Assembly (NCBI GenBank): GCA_030549495.1
Contig: JAUIRK010000536.1
Coordinates: 930,001-994,000, forward strand
Direction of reading: 5' to 3'
Origin: Nectonema munidae
Taxonomy: Eukaryota; Nematomorpha; Nectonematoida; Nectonematidae
Length of the DNA: 64,000 bases
Shown: positions 1 through 11,599 of the stretch, in pieces
How positions within the stretch are numbered: the stretch's first letter is position 1
Layout: every line of letters begins with the position of its first letter
Translations under genes and position numbers: made by a program
The notes under the pieces: model-generated
The model's database searches: none
Seen by the model: the letters and a program-made list of their open reading frames with translations, nothing else
What the model was told of the DNA's origin: nothing

Positions 1-48
1 ACCTGTTTTTAGCCTATTTAATATTTCAACAAAGTCCATGGAGTTATG

Positions 49-153
49 ACCGGACATTTGACTGAAGGACATTTGGTGAAGGAACATTTAGCCGAATCGA
101 CATTAAGCCAACAGGACATATCGCCGAAGGGTCATTTAGCCGAATTGACTTTT
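49..153. repeat. Degenerate short-period repeat (GGACATTT / GCCGAA motif)
   Basis: The motif pair GGACATTT and GCCGAA recurs five or six times with spacing of about 17-20 bases. The copies are clearly diverged. Open frames on both strands are by-products of the repeat and show no protein-like features. Confidence 0.6.
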
Positions 154-430
154 CGCCCAAAATATACATCGATTTTGACAATCTTTGTAGACGTTGCTTT
201 ACTTTCAGTAAGTTTGCAATTTGTGCTCTATACAAATGTGAAGAGTAATTTATGCTTCATTTTATTATAAGCTCTACAAATTTATCTACTCGAAATTACA
301 TTCAATTTTTCTTTACTTTAATTATTTATAACTTATATACACAAATTATGTTATGAATACTTTTAGGAAATGTGTTATGATAAGACATGATTAAAAAAAT
401 ATATTTTCTAAGGGCAACTCCTCACAATAT

Positions 431-650
431 TTAAATACTTAAAAACATATAGTTTATTAAATTGTTTGTTTTATCAGTTTATTTTCTCTTTGAAATAAAT
501 TTTTTAATCGTAAATTTATCTCAATCGGGCGAATTTGGAACAATGGTTTTTAAATACTTAAAAACATAGTTTATTAAATTGCTTGTTTTATCAGTTTATT
601 TTCTCTTTGAAATAAGTTTTTTAATCGTAAATTTATCGCAATAGGGGGCG
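431..650. repeat. Two-copy direct repeat of about 105 bp
   Basis: A block starting near 431 (TTAAATACTTAAAAACATA) recurs near 549 with only a few differences. Each copy ends in a G-rich stretch, GGGCG or GGGGGCG. The second copy runs directly into the SINE at 648. A similar phrase also sits beside the other SINE copy near 2655, so part of this may be SINE-associated sequence. Confidence 0.75.
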
Positions 651-795
651 TGAGTAGGGTTGGTTAGATGCTGGATTCGATAACTCGAGGTCTTGGGTTC
701 GATTCCGCATCAAGCCTGCCCTCCTCATTAGTTCGATACAAGCGGCGCAATTGTGCCTTATCGATGAAAACACCCCGGGGTACCTCTACCTCAAT
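648..795 (+). mobile_element. tRNA-derived SINE, copy 1
   Basis: The head looks like a tRNA gene. It has a box-A-like GGTTGGTTAGATGC near 659 and a good box B, GGTTCGATTCC, at 696-706, as expected for an RNA polymerase III promoter. The match to the copy at 2508-2653 (opposite strand) runs the full length, through the tRNA-unrelated body to the end near TACCTCTACCTC. Two diverged copies in opposite orientation sharing a pol III head argue for a SINE and not a tRNA gene. I see no clover-leaf that would make a working tRNA. The long-range partner LINE is not identified. Confidence 0.75.
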
Positions 796-1676
796 CACAG
801 AGAAATATGAATGTTTTTGTGAGCATTTCTTTTGCTGTATTTTGTTGGGTTTAAACGTTTTAACCTGAGATTCAGGCACCCCTAAGGGTTGTAAGAAATA
901 GTTATAGAGGATGCGGGGCGCACAATATTTCCTAAAAATTAAATATTCAATTCTAGAATAAATATGCTAATTGAATTAGAAAATATCAAGGTTTTAGAAT
1001 TAACATTAATATCTTGGAATAGCCTTATCTAAAGTATGTACATTTACATATATAATATCTAGTTTGTCAGCCCTAGGGATAGATTTCTTTGACTCTTCGA
1101 ATCAATGCAGTCAACTTTACAATTTTATTATTGAATTACCTATGTTATTTTCCAGGTATTAGTTATGCTTGTCTTGTTTAAATAATCATCCGTTTATAAA
1201 TATGACTGCTTTTGACGGTACCCAAAAATATTTTGTTCTTTTGTATGTGTTCTCTATACTTATCATATTACTTTTTTCTTAAAATTTTGATGGACGAGGA
1301 AATAAAAACAGTCATTGAAACATCAAAGTTGTGTAGGTTTAGTTTTTACTAAGTCGTGATATAACAAAGGAAAATTTGGGTAAAGATTAAATTAATTATC
1401 TTGACTCTTATAATGAAAGAATAAGTTATACAACATGTAATGTTAGTTTTGCATGCATACCATTTGTGTTGTCCAAGCTTTTTTTTGGTAACAACTTATT
1501 TTGAAATTTTGCTTGTAACCTTTCCTTTGTTTTTTTCCACGATCTTTCATGCTTTTATTTTTTATTACTTTTAATTGCTTTCTTTTATTCTAGAATTAAA
1601 ACTTTTCTAAAATTGTTCACCTTTTGATTTTATAAATATGTCTATCATACCAAAAAAAATAGGAAGATAATTATAC
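796..1676. other. No recognisable gene
   Basis: AT-rich sequence with no open frame of note, no terminal repeats and no motif I can assign. Confidence 0.5.
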
Positions 1677-1934
1677 CAATATGCTTTCACGTGTACAGTA
1701 GATAAAGATGGAACCCAAAGATCTCAATGCTTATTATGCTCTGTTATATTTTCAAATGAAAATCTAAAACTCAATGAACCTTCACTAAAAAATCATAATG
1801 GCTTTCAAGTGGGATATTTGGAATCTCAAATAAAAAAAAAGCAAGATTTGATTGTCCAGTTCAATTACAAAAGATTCCAACTTAAATATCTAAAAGACTC
1901 TCTCTTAATGAAAAAGTATCCTGATAGCGACTAA
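1677..1934 (+). pseudogene. hAT transposase fragment (BED zinc finger, ZBED/SCAND3 type)
   Basis: One frame reads through a BED-finger-like segment: DGTQRSQCLLC, then SNENLKLN and LKNH. This matches the cysteine pair plus 'NESMKPSKLKRH' part of ZBED5/SCAND3-like hAT proteins. The usual second histidine segment is not preserved. Only the N-terminal finger is present. The catalytic RNase-H-like core and dimerisation domain do not follow, and I found no ends for the parent element. Function is inferred from family resemblance only. Confidence 0.6.
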
Positions 1935-2507
1935 ATCTTCGTATATTGGAATCTGTGACAATATTGATAACTCTGACCAATTGAAAATTTTCATAAGGTT
2001 GATTTGGTATAAAAACATATATTTGATGTAAAATTAGAGAGAATATTTTTGAAGATAGTTTCAGAAATAAACCGCAAATTTGGTTGACACCGTCAGATAT
2101 TTTCAAATCTTAAATCCCAAATCTGAGTTTAGATTTGGTCGATCATTTATTCTATTTGGAAATGAGGAAAGATAAGAGATGAATCAAGCAGCACTCCTCG
2201 TTGTAAAAGAAGAAGTGGATAGCCTGAAAAACAACACCTTTTATTTCAAAATTTACTATTTAATTGCGACTCGTTTTTGAATTTATTTATTGAATGATCC
2301 TATTTTATTGACAAAAACAATGTTTTTTGTTCAGAATACTCTCTTTGAAATCAAAAGTTCAAAGGAAGAATACAGAATTTTTCTTTCTGTTATATATAAA
2401 TAAAATTTTGAATTGTTAATAAAAATTTTCTCATCAAATTTATATATTCAACCTCATTAAAAAGTAGGAAAAAAAAGAATTAAATGGCATAATGTAAAAC
2501 TTACTAA
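1935..2507. other. No recognisable gene
   Basis: AT-rich, mostly closed in all frames. It may include eroded remains of the hAT element whose finger lies just upstream, but no motif supports this. Confidence 0.4.
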
Positions 2508-2653
2508 AGGTAAAGGTACATTAGGTGTTTTCATCGAAAGTGCACAAATGCGCTGCTTGTATCGAACTATAAGGAAAGAAATTTTGGTGCGGTATCGAAC
2601 ACAAGACCTTGAATTATGCAATCCAGCATCTAACCAACCTCACTCACTCCCGT
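2508..2653 (-). mobile_element. tRNA-derived SINE, copy 2
   Basis: The reverse complement matches the copy at 648-795 from head to tail. The shared head GGTTGGTTAGATGCTGGATT is followed by a box-B-like GTGTTCGATACC and the shared body with AGTTCGATACAAGC. It differs at many scattered positions, so both copies are old or the family is diverse. Confidence 0.75.
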
Positions 2654-3666
2654 AATTGAGATTGTAGTATATACAAAAATACTTCTTTGTTTTGTTAAAA
2701 GCACTAGTAAACTATAGTAAATAAAATAGTTTTACTTGTTAAATGCTAACTAAATTCATACTAATGCTATTCAATTTATCAGTTTGATTAGTAATATACC
2801 TAATTTTACATTAGTTGTTTTTACTAACTCATTAGTTCAATTTTGGATAGTTATAGTTTAGTGAGTGTTATTACCTACGTCTTGAGTGAACCAAATGAGT
2901 AGATTGCTCCCTTTCTTTTATTTCATTCATTATGAAAATAGAGTTAAGGGCACTGAAGTTATTGATTTATTGAATTTACTTTTGCTTTGATAATCTTACA
3001 CGCTTTAGCAGTGAAACTTGAAAAATTCCAACAAGAATGTCTTTAAACTGTATGGCAATTATTAAGTTTATTCGATGTAACTGACATCAAAACCCACTTT
3101 CAAACATAATTTAATGTTGAGAACAAAAGATGTCGGGCCGACAATTTAAAAAATTAGTTGGCTATATCAATGAATAATATACCCTTGGTAGACATCTTGA
3201 GCAGCTAAATGATTTTTCAAAGCAAGGACTTCTATACTTTTACTACATTTTTGATGAAAAAAATTCTAGCTTGAATTTATATTTTAAAGTAGTTTTCTAA
3301 TTTAGATTAGTAACATAATTTAGTAGATTTAAACTAACTTATTAGTTATCTTATGGACAAGCTAGCTTTCAAATATAATTAGTAATTGGAACAAATTTTT
3401 TTCTCTGTGAATTAGTGGTGAAAATTACGGCCTATCTATAGCGTATTCCTCCTATTTCACAAGGAATATTTGCTTCAATAATCTTTCAGATCTAAAATAC
3501 AACTCTTGTTTTAGAAAATTAAAGGAAAGTCCTAAAAACTTGACGGAAGCAATTGTCAAATTCATGTCCTCTAAATTCGTTACAGATCTCAATCAGTATC
3601 TCAAGCTTCTTGAGTATTTCACGATTTCTCAAGCAGTGAAGTTGCAAGCTAACAAAATTTATAACT
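2654..3666. other. No recognisable gene
   Basis: AT-rich sequence without a convincing frame or repeat boundary. It is the flank into which the hAT at 3675 inserted. Confidence 0.4.
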
Positions 3667-3674
3667 GAATAAAC

Positions 3675-5798
3675 CAGGGGTTCTCAACCTGTGGTACGCG
3701 AAAGACTTCCAAGTGGTACGCGAGATGTTTTTCAAAAATTCAAAAAAAGTACTTGTTCACAGAAATTCCCACAGAGAGAAATGTAGTTTAATGTGAATTT
3801 CGCTAAATTTCATTTTCTTTAGTTCCGCAACTGTAATACATGTAAATATGTGCATATGTGTATAATGTAGCATGCACACACATTCTGTTGACTTAGTAGT
3901 AGATTATTATAGCGTCAAATCAAGATGCCCAAACGACAGTATAACGATCAATATATTAATTTTGGTTCTATGAATTGAAGAATAGGGAAGAATCTGTGCC
4001 ACGGTGTGTGATGTGTATGAAGACATTATCAAATGCATCAATAGAGCCTTTTACAACGCCATCTCCAAACTAATCATCCAGTCTAGAAAGACCGCGATCC
4101 TAATTATTTTAAGCGACTTGAGAAAAACGGGGAAGTAATATGAGCAGTCGGTTGGTATTGTGACAGCCTCCTCTGAAATTGCACTTTTTTGGCGAAGAAA
4201 TAAAGGCCTTGCACAACAAAGGGTGAAGCACGGCATCGTTGATGAAGCCGTGTCAAATAATACGATACAGAGGTGTATTACAAAAGTGTCTAGTGATATT
4301 ATTGAACCAGTCATTACGGAAGTACAGGGCTCAAAATATGGATTTGCAATACAACTGGACGAATCAACGGACGTGTCAAACTGCGCACATCTTCTGGTAT
4401 ATGTGCGTTATTCTACTGAGGATGCAATTCGAAGTAAATTACTCTTGACCAATGAAATGGCAACTACAACAAAAGGGGAAGACGTGTTCGAGCTTATGAT
4501 AACTTTTTTGAAGAAAATGGTCTTCCGTGGACCAAGCTAGCAGGTTGCACAACTGACGGCGCTCCTGTTATGCTTGGGAGAAAATCTGGCTTCCAAGCTC
4601 GGGTGTAAGCAGTATCTCCATCTGTCACTTCTGTTCACTGTTTCATACATCGATTTGCTCTCTCTGCTAAAGTTCTACCTCCCGATATGAAGACAAGCCT
4701 GAAACTGGTGGTTAAAATGGTAAACTACATTATGACATCTGCCCTAAATAGTCATCTCTTCAAGGTCATCTGTGAGGATATCGGATCAGAATACACGTCA
4801 TTGCTTTTCATACGGAAGTGAGGTGTCTGTCTCGAGTGAATATCACTATGCTCCTTTTTGTGCTGAGAAAGGAGCTGCTTCAGTTTTTCCAAACAAAAGA
4901 TCACGAAGTTCAAAAGATCCTTGAAGATGGAAACTTCATTCTTTACCTTGCCTACCTGTCAGATATTTTTGAAGTCATGTTTCATTTCAATTGTTCTCAG
5001 GGCGCTGAAAGTAGCATCATTGTTTTCTCAATCAAATTGACTGCTTTTACTCGAACTTGGAGGGGGGAGCCTAGTATTGCATTTGGTCAAGAGATCACCA
5101 AAGATCTCCTGTTGAAAGATGAAATCAGGCAGTACTTCTTCAATGATCGTGATGCACAAACATGCACTTACATTCGAAATCCATTCGCTACAACACTGGT
5201 GATCTTCAAGTGGGAACTGGTGAACAAGAAGAACTCAGCGATTTGCAGTGCGACGAAGGTGAAAATCATAAATTGGCCAATTTCTTGTTAAATGTAAATC
5301 CCTCCTATCCGTCACTAGTGAAAAGCAATTCCTCAGCTTCTCATATTTCCAACGACATGGGAATGCGAACAAGAGTTTTCTACCTTTCTTACAATCAAGT
5401 CGAAGACAAGAAATCGTTTCGTAAACCCAGAACACAATTTCCGATGTTGTGTGAGCATAATATCTCTCCACGACTTGCAAAACTAGTCGAAGAAAAGCAA
5501 CCCCAGCCATCGCATTGACTTACGAGGGAGTACTCATTGGTCGATAAGTTTATGGTTATGGTTATGTTATTTTATATTATTTTATATGCGTTTATGGTTA
5601 TGCACATGTGCAAATGAATTAAATATATTTTTTAATAGCGGATTCGTTTACTTGTATTATATTTATATGTTATTGTGTCTGTTAACTTTTTAGTATAGTT
5701 CTTTTATGGTCAAAAACTAATCGTTAAAGTTAGGTGGTACGTACCTACGGAATAAGCCCATAAGTGGTACACAGCAACAAAAAGGTTAGGAAACCCTG
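3675..5798 (+). mobile_element. hAT element, full length but decayed, Buster/ZBED5 type
   Basis: The element is bounded by a perfect 8-bp target duplication, GAATAAAC, at 3667-3674 and 5799-5806. The ends are short imperfect inverted repeats: CAGGGGTTCTCAACCTGTGG at the left, and CAGGGTTTCCTAACC read inward from the right. Both ends carry a subterminal GTGGTACxC motif. The length of 2,124 bp and 8-bp duplication are typical of the hAT superfamily. The interior encodes a broken transposase (separate entry). It is one of the best-delimited elements in the window. Confidence 0.95.
3925..5518 (+). pseudogene. hAT transposase pseudogene (ZBED5/Buster-like)
   Basis: The reading begins with MPKRQYNDQYINFGSMN, the usual N-terminus ahead of a BED finger, and is soon interrupted. 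The clearest part is 4160-4540. It contains SSEIALFWRR and then KYGFAIQLDESTDVSN, a hallmark of ZBED5/SCAND3-like transposases around the first catalytic aspartate. A frame continues past the stop near 4541 with LAGCTTDGAPVMLGRKSGF, the second catalytic region, and then VHCFIHRFALSAK and EVRCLSR. The 4818-5291 frame carries further core sequence (FQTKDHEVQKIL). A C-terminal dimerisation motif is not recognisable. At least three stops or frame changes make it inactive. Confidence 0.85.
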
Positions 5799-5806
5799 GA
5801 ATAAAC

Positions 5807-5999
5807 TATAAAATAAACGAAAGTTAAAAATGATCAAATTCAAAATATTGTGCAAAAATAGGAAAGATCGATTTAGTATATTTATAATTAATAGTATATT
5901 ATTGATTTCAATTCATGCAATTATTATTCTCTTTCAAACTCAATTTCCTTATAAAATTTCATTTATTATATGGCAAAGTGTTTGAAATATTAAGGGTTT
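5807..5999. other. AT-rich spacer
   Basis: There is no coding or repeat signal beyond the right-hand target duplication of the hAT. Confidence 0.4.
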
Positions 6000-7127
6000 G
6001 GTTAAAAAGTGCCGCAACAAAAAATGAAGTGATAATAGAACAAAAAGTGCTGAAAAAAAGAATTAAAAGTTATTTAATTATTCTAATTTAATAAAATATA
6101 CTTTTAAATTAAAGAAAATAATGATAAAATAATTTTTGGTATAATAAATATTTAAATGATGAATTGTTTTATATATTCGAAGTTTAGTAAATCCAATCTT
6201 TGTTTCAAATTCAGATAATGTAAAATTTATTTATATTTTTGACTCTAATGATTCCTTACCTATAGTTAAACAAAATTATTTGACTTATCTTTATCAATTT
6301 AATTTCAACACTGTTCCTCACTTCTTTTTTTGCCTTTATAATTATTATCTGGATTTTTTCTCCTATTTTTTATATCATTTTTAAGTCCTGTTGTAAATAT
6401 GAATTTAGTATAGTGTTCCTATTTTTTTATAGGTGTGACAATAACCTATTTGGTTTGATCCACCATGCTGTGTTATTATTCTTATTCTTCCCTCTCTTTT
6501 TTTTTTTTATTAAATAAATTAAAAAAATATGAAATAAATGTAGCATCAAAAATTGTTATTCTTGTTTTCATTCATGAATGTGTGTACTGTATCTTTGCTT
6601 ATTTTTAAGTACAAGATGGCTGTAGATTCAAGCGGTTACTAGGAACTTTTTCCCAACCATTTATGCAATTTCTTTTTTTTCATTTTGTTTTACTGCCATG
6701 TGATATTTATTTTGATTGTCTATACGACTAGTGTGTTTTGTAACATGTATTTTATAATTTGTGTTTGCATAATAAATTATTCTTAGTTATTTTTAAAGGT
6801 AAACGTAAATGTACCGTGAAGAGTTTTCAAGGCTGGATTCACCGAAGACGTTTAGGTTTTAAAGCACAGTCTCTAAACACCTTACCTAACGATCCCTTAA
6901 TTAAACTTAAAATTCCAAAGTTCAAATAATTACATATCAATGTATTAGGAACATGGCAGACCTCCTGAGCCATTAAAATATGCCAAAATTATTTTGACAA
7001 GATACTTTGTATTTAACTAAAACGTTTTATGCTCGAATATTTTCCACATATAATATTGAATTTTGCTGAGAATTTAAATATAGATTAGTGTAAAAAATAT
7101 AATCTGTTTAAATTTTATCGGATTTAA

Positions 7128-7249
7128 CCCTTTGAGGACCAGTGGGGCAGCAGTGTCCCAAGAAATGAAAATCGTCTGCTTTGAATATATAAAATTTCAT
7201 TGAAAAAGAAAGCAGACGAATCGTCTTCAAAATTTTGGTCTTCAAAGGG
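7128..7249. mobile_element. TTAA-flanked MITE (piggyBac-type), copy 1
   Basis: TTAA duplications at 7124-7127 and 7250-7253 enclose perfect inverted ends: CCCTTTGAGGACCA on the left, and the same read inward from the right except CCCTTTGAAGACCA. The core carries the CGTCTGCTTT motif shared by the related MITEs at 7254, 19022 and 32536. TTAA targeting is diagnostic of piggyBac-mobilised elements. There is no coding capacity. Confidence 0.85.
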
Positions 7250-7253
7250 TTAA

Positions 7254-7359
7254 CCCATTTAGGACCGAACAAAGCAGACGACTTAGTAATTCCTTTTTAA
7301 TTCCATTTAAAGTAAGAATTCATCTGCTTTCCCTTTGGGAACATTGGTCTTAAATGGGT
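7254..7359. mobile_element. TTAA MITE copy 2, abutting copy 1
   Basis: It starts right after the TTAA at 7250-7253 with CCCATTTAGGACCGAACAAA and ends with GGTCTTAAATGGGTA. The right-hand TTAA is eroded to TAGG. The two MITEs therefore share one target tetranucleotide, as when one inserts at the duplicated TTAA of another. It belongs to the subfamily seen at 19022 and 32536. Confidence 0.8.
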
Positions 7360-7418
7360 AGGAAACATTAAAAGTTATTAGCATGTGAAAATTTAGCTTG
7401 AGGGATATATAGATCCAT

Positions 7419-7540
7419 ATTAGGAGCTTGTCAAACCTTAGGAGGCATTAAAGTATGCAGAGATTGCTTTGTCAGAATATTAGGAGATTGGCAAAGCTCC
7501 GCAGGCATTAAAGTATGCAGAAATTCTTTGATTAATGATT
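7419..7540. repeat. Tandem pair of about 63 bp plus a diverged third copy
   Basis: The phrase GGCATTAAAGTATGCAGA occurs in both units with TTAGGAG before it. A looser third copy lies near 6950-7010. The two MITEs sit between the third copy and the pair. Confidence 0.6.
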
Positions 7541-7861
7541 GTATTTTATAATTATTTAATTTCAAAAAAGTTAAGGCTAAATAAATCTTGCAGCACTTTT
7601 TAACCTAAGATTTTTGTCGATAAATGATGATCAGATCAGATATTATGGGTTGCATTTTGGAAAAAAATATTTGAAATTAAAATCAATAAAATTTGGTTAT
7701 AATTGATGTCTTTGCAGTTCAGGAGGATATTTAAACATTTTTTATCCATACCTTGGTTTTGATCTTCTTGGTGTACGAGTTATAAAACATTTGACATCTG
7801 TTATACATAAATATGGATGTACATTTTATGAAATATATTTGATCAATTTTTCCACAAATTT

Positions 7862-10185
7862 TATAAGTGTGAAACAAAGTTGCGGTTTATTTCTAAAATA
7901 TGTCTTCAAGAACATTCATTCAAATTTTACATGAAATATACACATTTTCATATCAAATCAACAATGCCAATTTCATTTATAGATTTTTTTTGCATTTGGA
8001 TTTCAAAATACTTAAGTGTGAAACAAATTTGTGGTTTATTTCTAAAATCTGTCTTCGAGAACATTCATTCAAATTTTACATGAAATAAACCCATTTTCAT
8101 ATCAAATCAACAATTTCATTTATAGATTGTTTTTGCATTTGGATTTAAAATTATCTATAAGTGTAAAATAAATTTGTGGTTCACTTCTAAAAATTGTTCC
8201 CAAAAACAAAATTTGCGGTTTACATCTAAAATCTGACTACAAGAACATTCATTCAAATTTTACATGAAATACAGACATTTTTATAACAATGCCAATTCCA
8301 ATTATAGATTGTTTTTGGATTTAAAATTTGAAAAAACTTATAAGTGTGAATCAAATTTGCAAATCAGGTGTTTTACACATATGTACGCATTTTCAAGTAG
8401 GCTGAATCCAACAGTGATGTTTATTTTTTATAAAAATTAATCATGATTGACATATGACACTTCAACTGAAATAAAGGATTTCATGATTAGTTATACGTAG
8501 CTATATATGTAATTTATTTTGTCACAGAACAAATAGAATTATAAGTAGGCAAAACAAAATTGCAAAAAAAGAAAATATAACTGAAAATGATATAGAACTA
8601 AAAACGGGATTTTATACCTAATTCAATGAGGTGATTTTTTTAATGAAATTAATTAAATACAAAACAAAGACTCTGTAGAGGCATATTTTGATGCGCATCA
8701 TTTTATTTAAAGCAGAAAGACAGTTTGTTTATACCATTCACTCTACAATATCTCGAAACAAGCTGAATCGGTCAATTTAAATAAGTTTTGTGTTTGACCA
8801 TTTTGAGAAAGTTTTATACGTATAATCAAACAATATATAAATGATCGAAGATGATAAAGTTGAAACATAATTTATTTATAATAAAAATTTGACGTTTTTT
8901 TATATCTAATCATTTGGTTGTCGTATCGTTTCTCTAAAATGAAAAATATAAAATGAAATTTTGCATATCTGTATGCACATATAAATGGAATATTCAAATG
9001 AAAAAATTCGAAAAAATTATACATAATATTTAAAAAACATGATATAATCATGCAAACTCCAGTTGAAATATAAGTCAAAGCCTAATTTTCATTCTATAGT
9101 CTAAAAATGAAAAAAAAGAATTTGCACATAAATATATGAATCAATTTTATAGTATAATGATGAGTATCAAAATTGATATTCGTGCCTCATTGGAAATTTT
9201 GATACTGAAAAAATTTGTTTTATTATAGATTCCAAATAAAATCTAAACTTCAAAGAGAAATAAATTCATTTGTAAAATTTGGATATAGTCTTTGGAGAAT
9301 AGCATGAAAACAAATCGTTCAAAAATCAGTACAATATATCTGACCGACGGCAAACATACCACGATTTTAAAAAAGTCACAATTAATCAAAAATGTTATAA
9401 AAAAAACTTTTTATAACTACTTAAATAAAGAGTTAATTTCTTCAGTTGGGCTGTCATATGTCAATCAATTTTTTGACAAGGTTTGATTGATTTTTAAAAA
9501 AAATAAACCTGACCATTGTTTTCAGCATACATGAAAACCGATGTATATAAATAGAAAACTTTGTATAACCATTTAAACTAAAAGGTTCTTTTTTAAGTTG
9601 TGCTGTCATATATCAATCGATTTTTTATGTTTTTTTTAAATAAACGTGACCATCGTATTCAGCATACATGAAAATGGGTATATATGTGTAAAAAAACTTT
9701 GTATAAGCACTAAATCTAAAATGATATTTTTTCAGTTGGGCTGTCATATGTCAATCAATTTTTTGACAAGGTTTGATTGATTTTTAAAAAAAATAAACGT
9801 GACCATTGTATTCAGCATACATGAAAACGGGTGTATATAAATAGAAAACTTTGTATAACCATTTAAACTAAAAGTTTCTTTTTTCAGTTGAGCTGTCATA
9901 TATCAATCAATTTTTTGACAGATTTGGTCGATTTTTAAAAAAAATAAACGCGACCATCGTGTTCCACACACTTGAAAATGGGTATATGTGTGTAAAAAAC
10001 TTTGTATACCCATTTAAACTAAAAGTTACTTTTTTTAGTCGAGCTGTCAAATACCAACCAATTTTTGACAAGTTTGATTGATTTTTATAAAAAAATAAAT
10101 GTAACGATCAGTTTCGCAATCTATCATTTAGTAGGTTCACGCGAAAAATTTGTAATCATTAAAGAAAAACCGAGGGGGGGGGGGG
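7862..10185 (+). repeat. Compound satellite repeat ('Rep-A'), copy 1
   Basis: Three blocks lie in series. (1) At 7862-8350, about three units of roughly 155 bp built on AAGTGTGAAACAAATTTGCG and TTCATTCAAATTTTACATG. (2) At about 8350-9290, a single-copy core. (3) At about 9441-10170, about five units of roughly 148 bp containing GCTGTCATATGTCAATCAAT and a TCAATCAA...TTGATTGA dyad. The block ends in a run of 12 G at 10174-10185. The arrangement and sequence match 27680-29818, with the core almost identical. Short frames in the core, such as 8872-9078 on the minus strand, are conserved only because the DNA is. Confidence 0.85.
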
Positions 10186-10821
10186 ATAAATTTGATATAT
10201 TGCTGATGTCAATTATCATCTCAAAAATAGGAGGCTTTTTTCAATCACAACCAATTATTCATTTTTGATCTTTATAAGGTCTGAATTAAACATAATATTT
10301 AAAAAAAGATTCGAAGAATTACGGTCTTTGTTAGGTCAACAACCATTTTAACCAACGCCTTACAAGGAGGAAGGAATAGGCATCCAGTACAGGACTAATG
10401 GGAAGATGCATAAACAAAGACGATTGCTTGCCTTAACAAAGCCTAAACCGACAGTTATTAGAAAATTCTTTTTGCGGATAACGTACCCTGAACGCAATGA
10501 ATAAGCAGAAAATGCAGTCATCAACTTATAAGTTCTCTTGTTCCCTTGACAACTAACGCCTCACAATGAACACCAAGAAGACAGGAGTCATAGCAAGACT
10601 TGCAAGTTCTATTTTAATAAAAACTCTGATAAAGTGCGAAACATAAAATGCTTTAAAAAGTGCGCTGCTGACTTAAAGAAAATAAAATTTCGTAAATTTA
10701 AATAGAAATGCATCTATGAAGTTACTTCTACTGTTGGATAATGAATGATCTTTCCTTAGAAGTGTTAGAAGAGTAATCATATGAACAAAACACAAAATCA
10801 CAGACCCAAATAAATATAATA
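10186..10821. other. No recognisable gene
   Basis: A stretch near 10320-10600 is slightly richer in GC and carries two loosely similar phrases (ACCAACGCCTTACAA, ACTAACGCCTCACAA). I cannot assign them to a gene or element. Confidence 0.4.
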
Positions 10822-11597
10822 CAGTCAAACCTGTTGGACCCTCAGATGCCCACATAAAAATATTTGGGCTGCTATGCGGGTGTGGATAGAAGAATTTTGA
10901 GTTTTGGCGTGGGTAATATTTAACAACATTTAGATGTTTTCTATTTCTCAGCAATCAAAATAAATCAGAATACTTTCTAAGCATCCTTTACTATTAATAG
11001 TCCTTAGTTATATGAAATGCCGAATTTAAGTGAAATATGAGCATGCATGGGAATAAGAATTGAGATAGTGTCATGTAAAATCAAATAAAAAATAAGGAGA
11101 TTTAGCACCTCAAAAATAACAATTCTAAAATTATGAAATCATACCAAAAAGTTAGATTGTTGAAAATAACTTCTAACATGGTATATAATATGATAACAAA
11201 ATCTGAAAATTGGTTGAAATGGCAATAAAGAGAAAATAATTCACACCTCAAAAAAGGACAGCGCAATCAAGCATCTTGATTGGGTGCGATCGGCGTATAA
11301 AATAGCAGCCGTTCTTGTTGTTGGCGAGACGCAAATCCAAAACTTAAATAAGCGAAAATCAGAGATGTTAGAAGATTACACCAAGAATAGCGCGTACACC
11401 GCTTCAAAAAGACGAATTATCTGATGGGGAATTAAGAAATAAACTTGTTGAGATCCTCACCATGGTCTAGAAAATGTATCGAAAATGATAAAAACCAGTG
11501 ATAAGCCATACATACACAGTATGAGTATTTTGTTTGACTTTTGAGTCGACCCTATTGGTCTATTCCCTTGAGATATCGCTTAATAGAGGTTTCGCTG
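10822..11597 (+). mobile_element. Deleted pogo/Tigger relic
   Basis: A TA dinucleotide flanks each side (10820-10821 and 11598-11599). The ends are CAGTCAAACCTGTTGG on the left and CAGCGAAACCTCTATTAAGC read inward from the right, the usual look of Tigger termini. Around 11258-11420 a plus-strand frame reads HLDWVRSAYKIAAVL, VGETQIQNLNKRKSE and YTASKRR. These match the N-terminal helix-turn-helix of pogo-type transposases. The catalytic domain is gone, so this is an internally deleted derivative of 776 bp. Confidence 0.8.
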
Positions 11598-11599
11598 TA

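Larger units (their letters stand above)
6000..7605. mobile_element. Putative non-autonomous DNA element with 18-bp TIRs
   Basis: GGTTAAAAAGTGCCGCAA at 6000-6017 is matched in inverted orientation at 7588-7605 with one mismatch. Immediately outside lie TAAGGGTTT (5991-5999) and TAAGATTTT (7606-7614), a possible 9-bp duplication with two mismatches. That length would suit a Mutator-like element, but no transposase is present. The interior is AT-rich, holds two TTAA MITEs, and has a roughly 65-bp repeated motif. This is inference from the ends alone. Confidence 0.45.

Noticed and set aside
648-720. A tRNA gene
   Set aside because: Box A and box B are present, but the sequence does not fold into a convincing clover-leaf and the similarity continues far beyond tRNA length in a second copy, so it is a SINE.
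7860-8350. CRISPR-like array
   Set aside because: The repeat units are about 155 bp, diverged and without distinct spacers, and the genome is eukaryotic.
8872-9078. Small conserved protein, also at 28988-29194
   Set aside because: Two copies are almost identical only because the whole Rep-A core is duplicated. The frame has no features beyond AT-rich composition.
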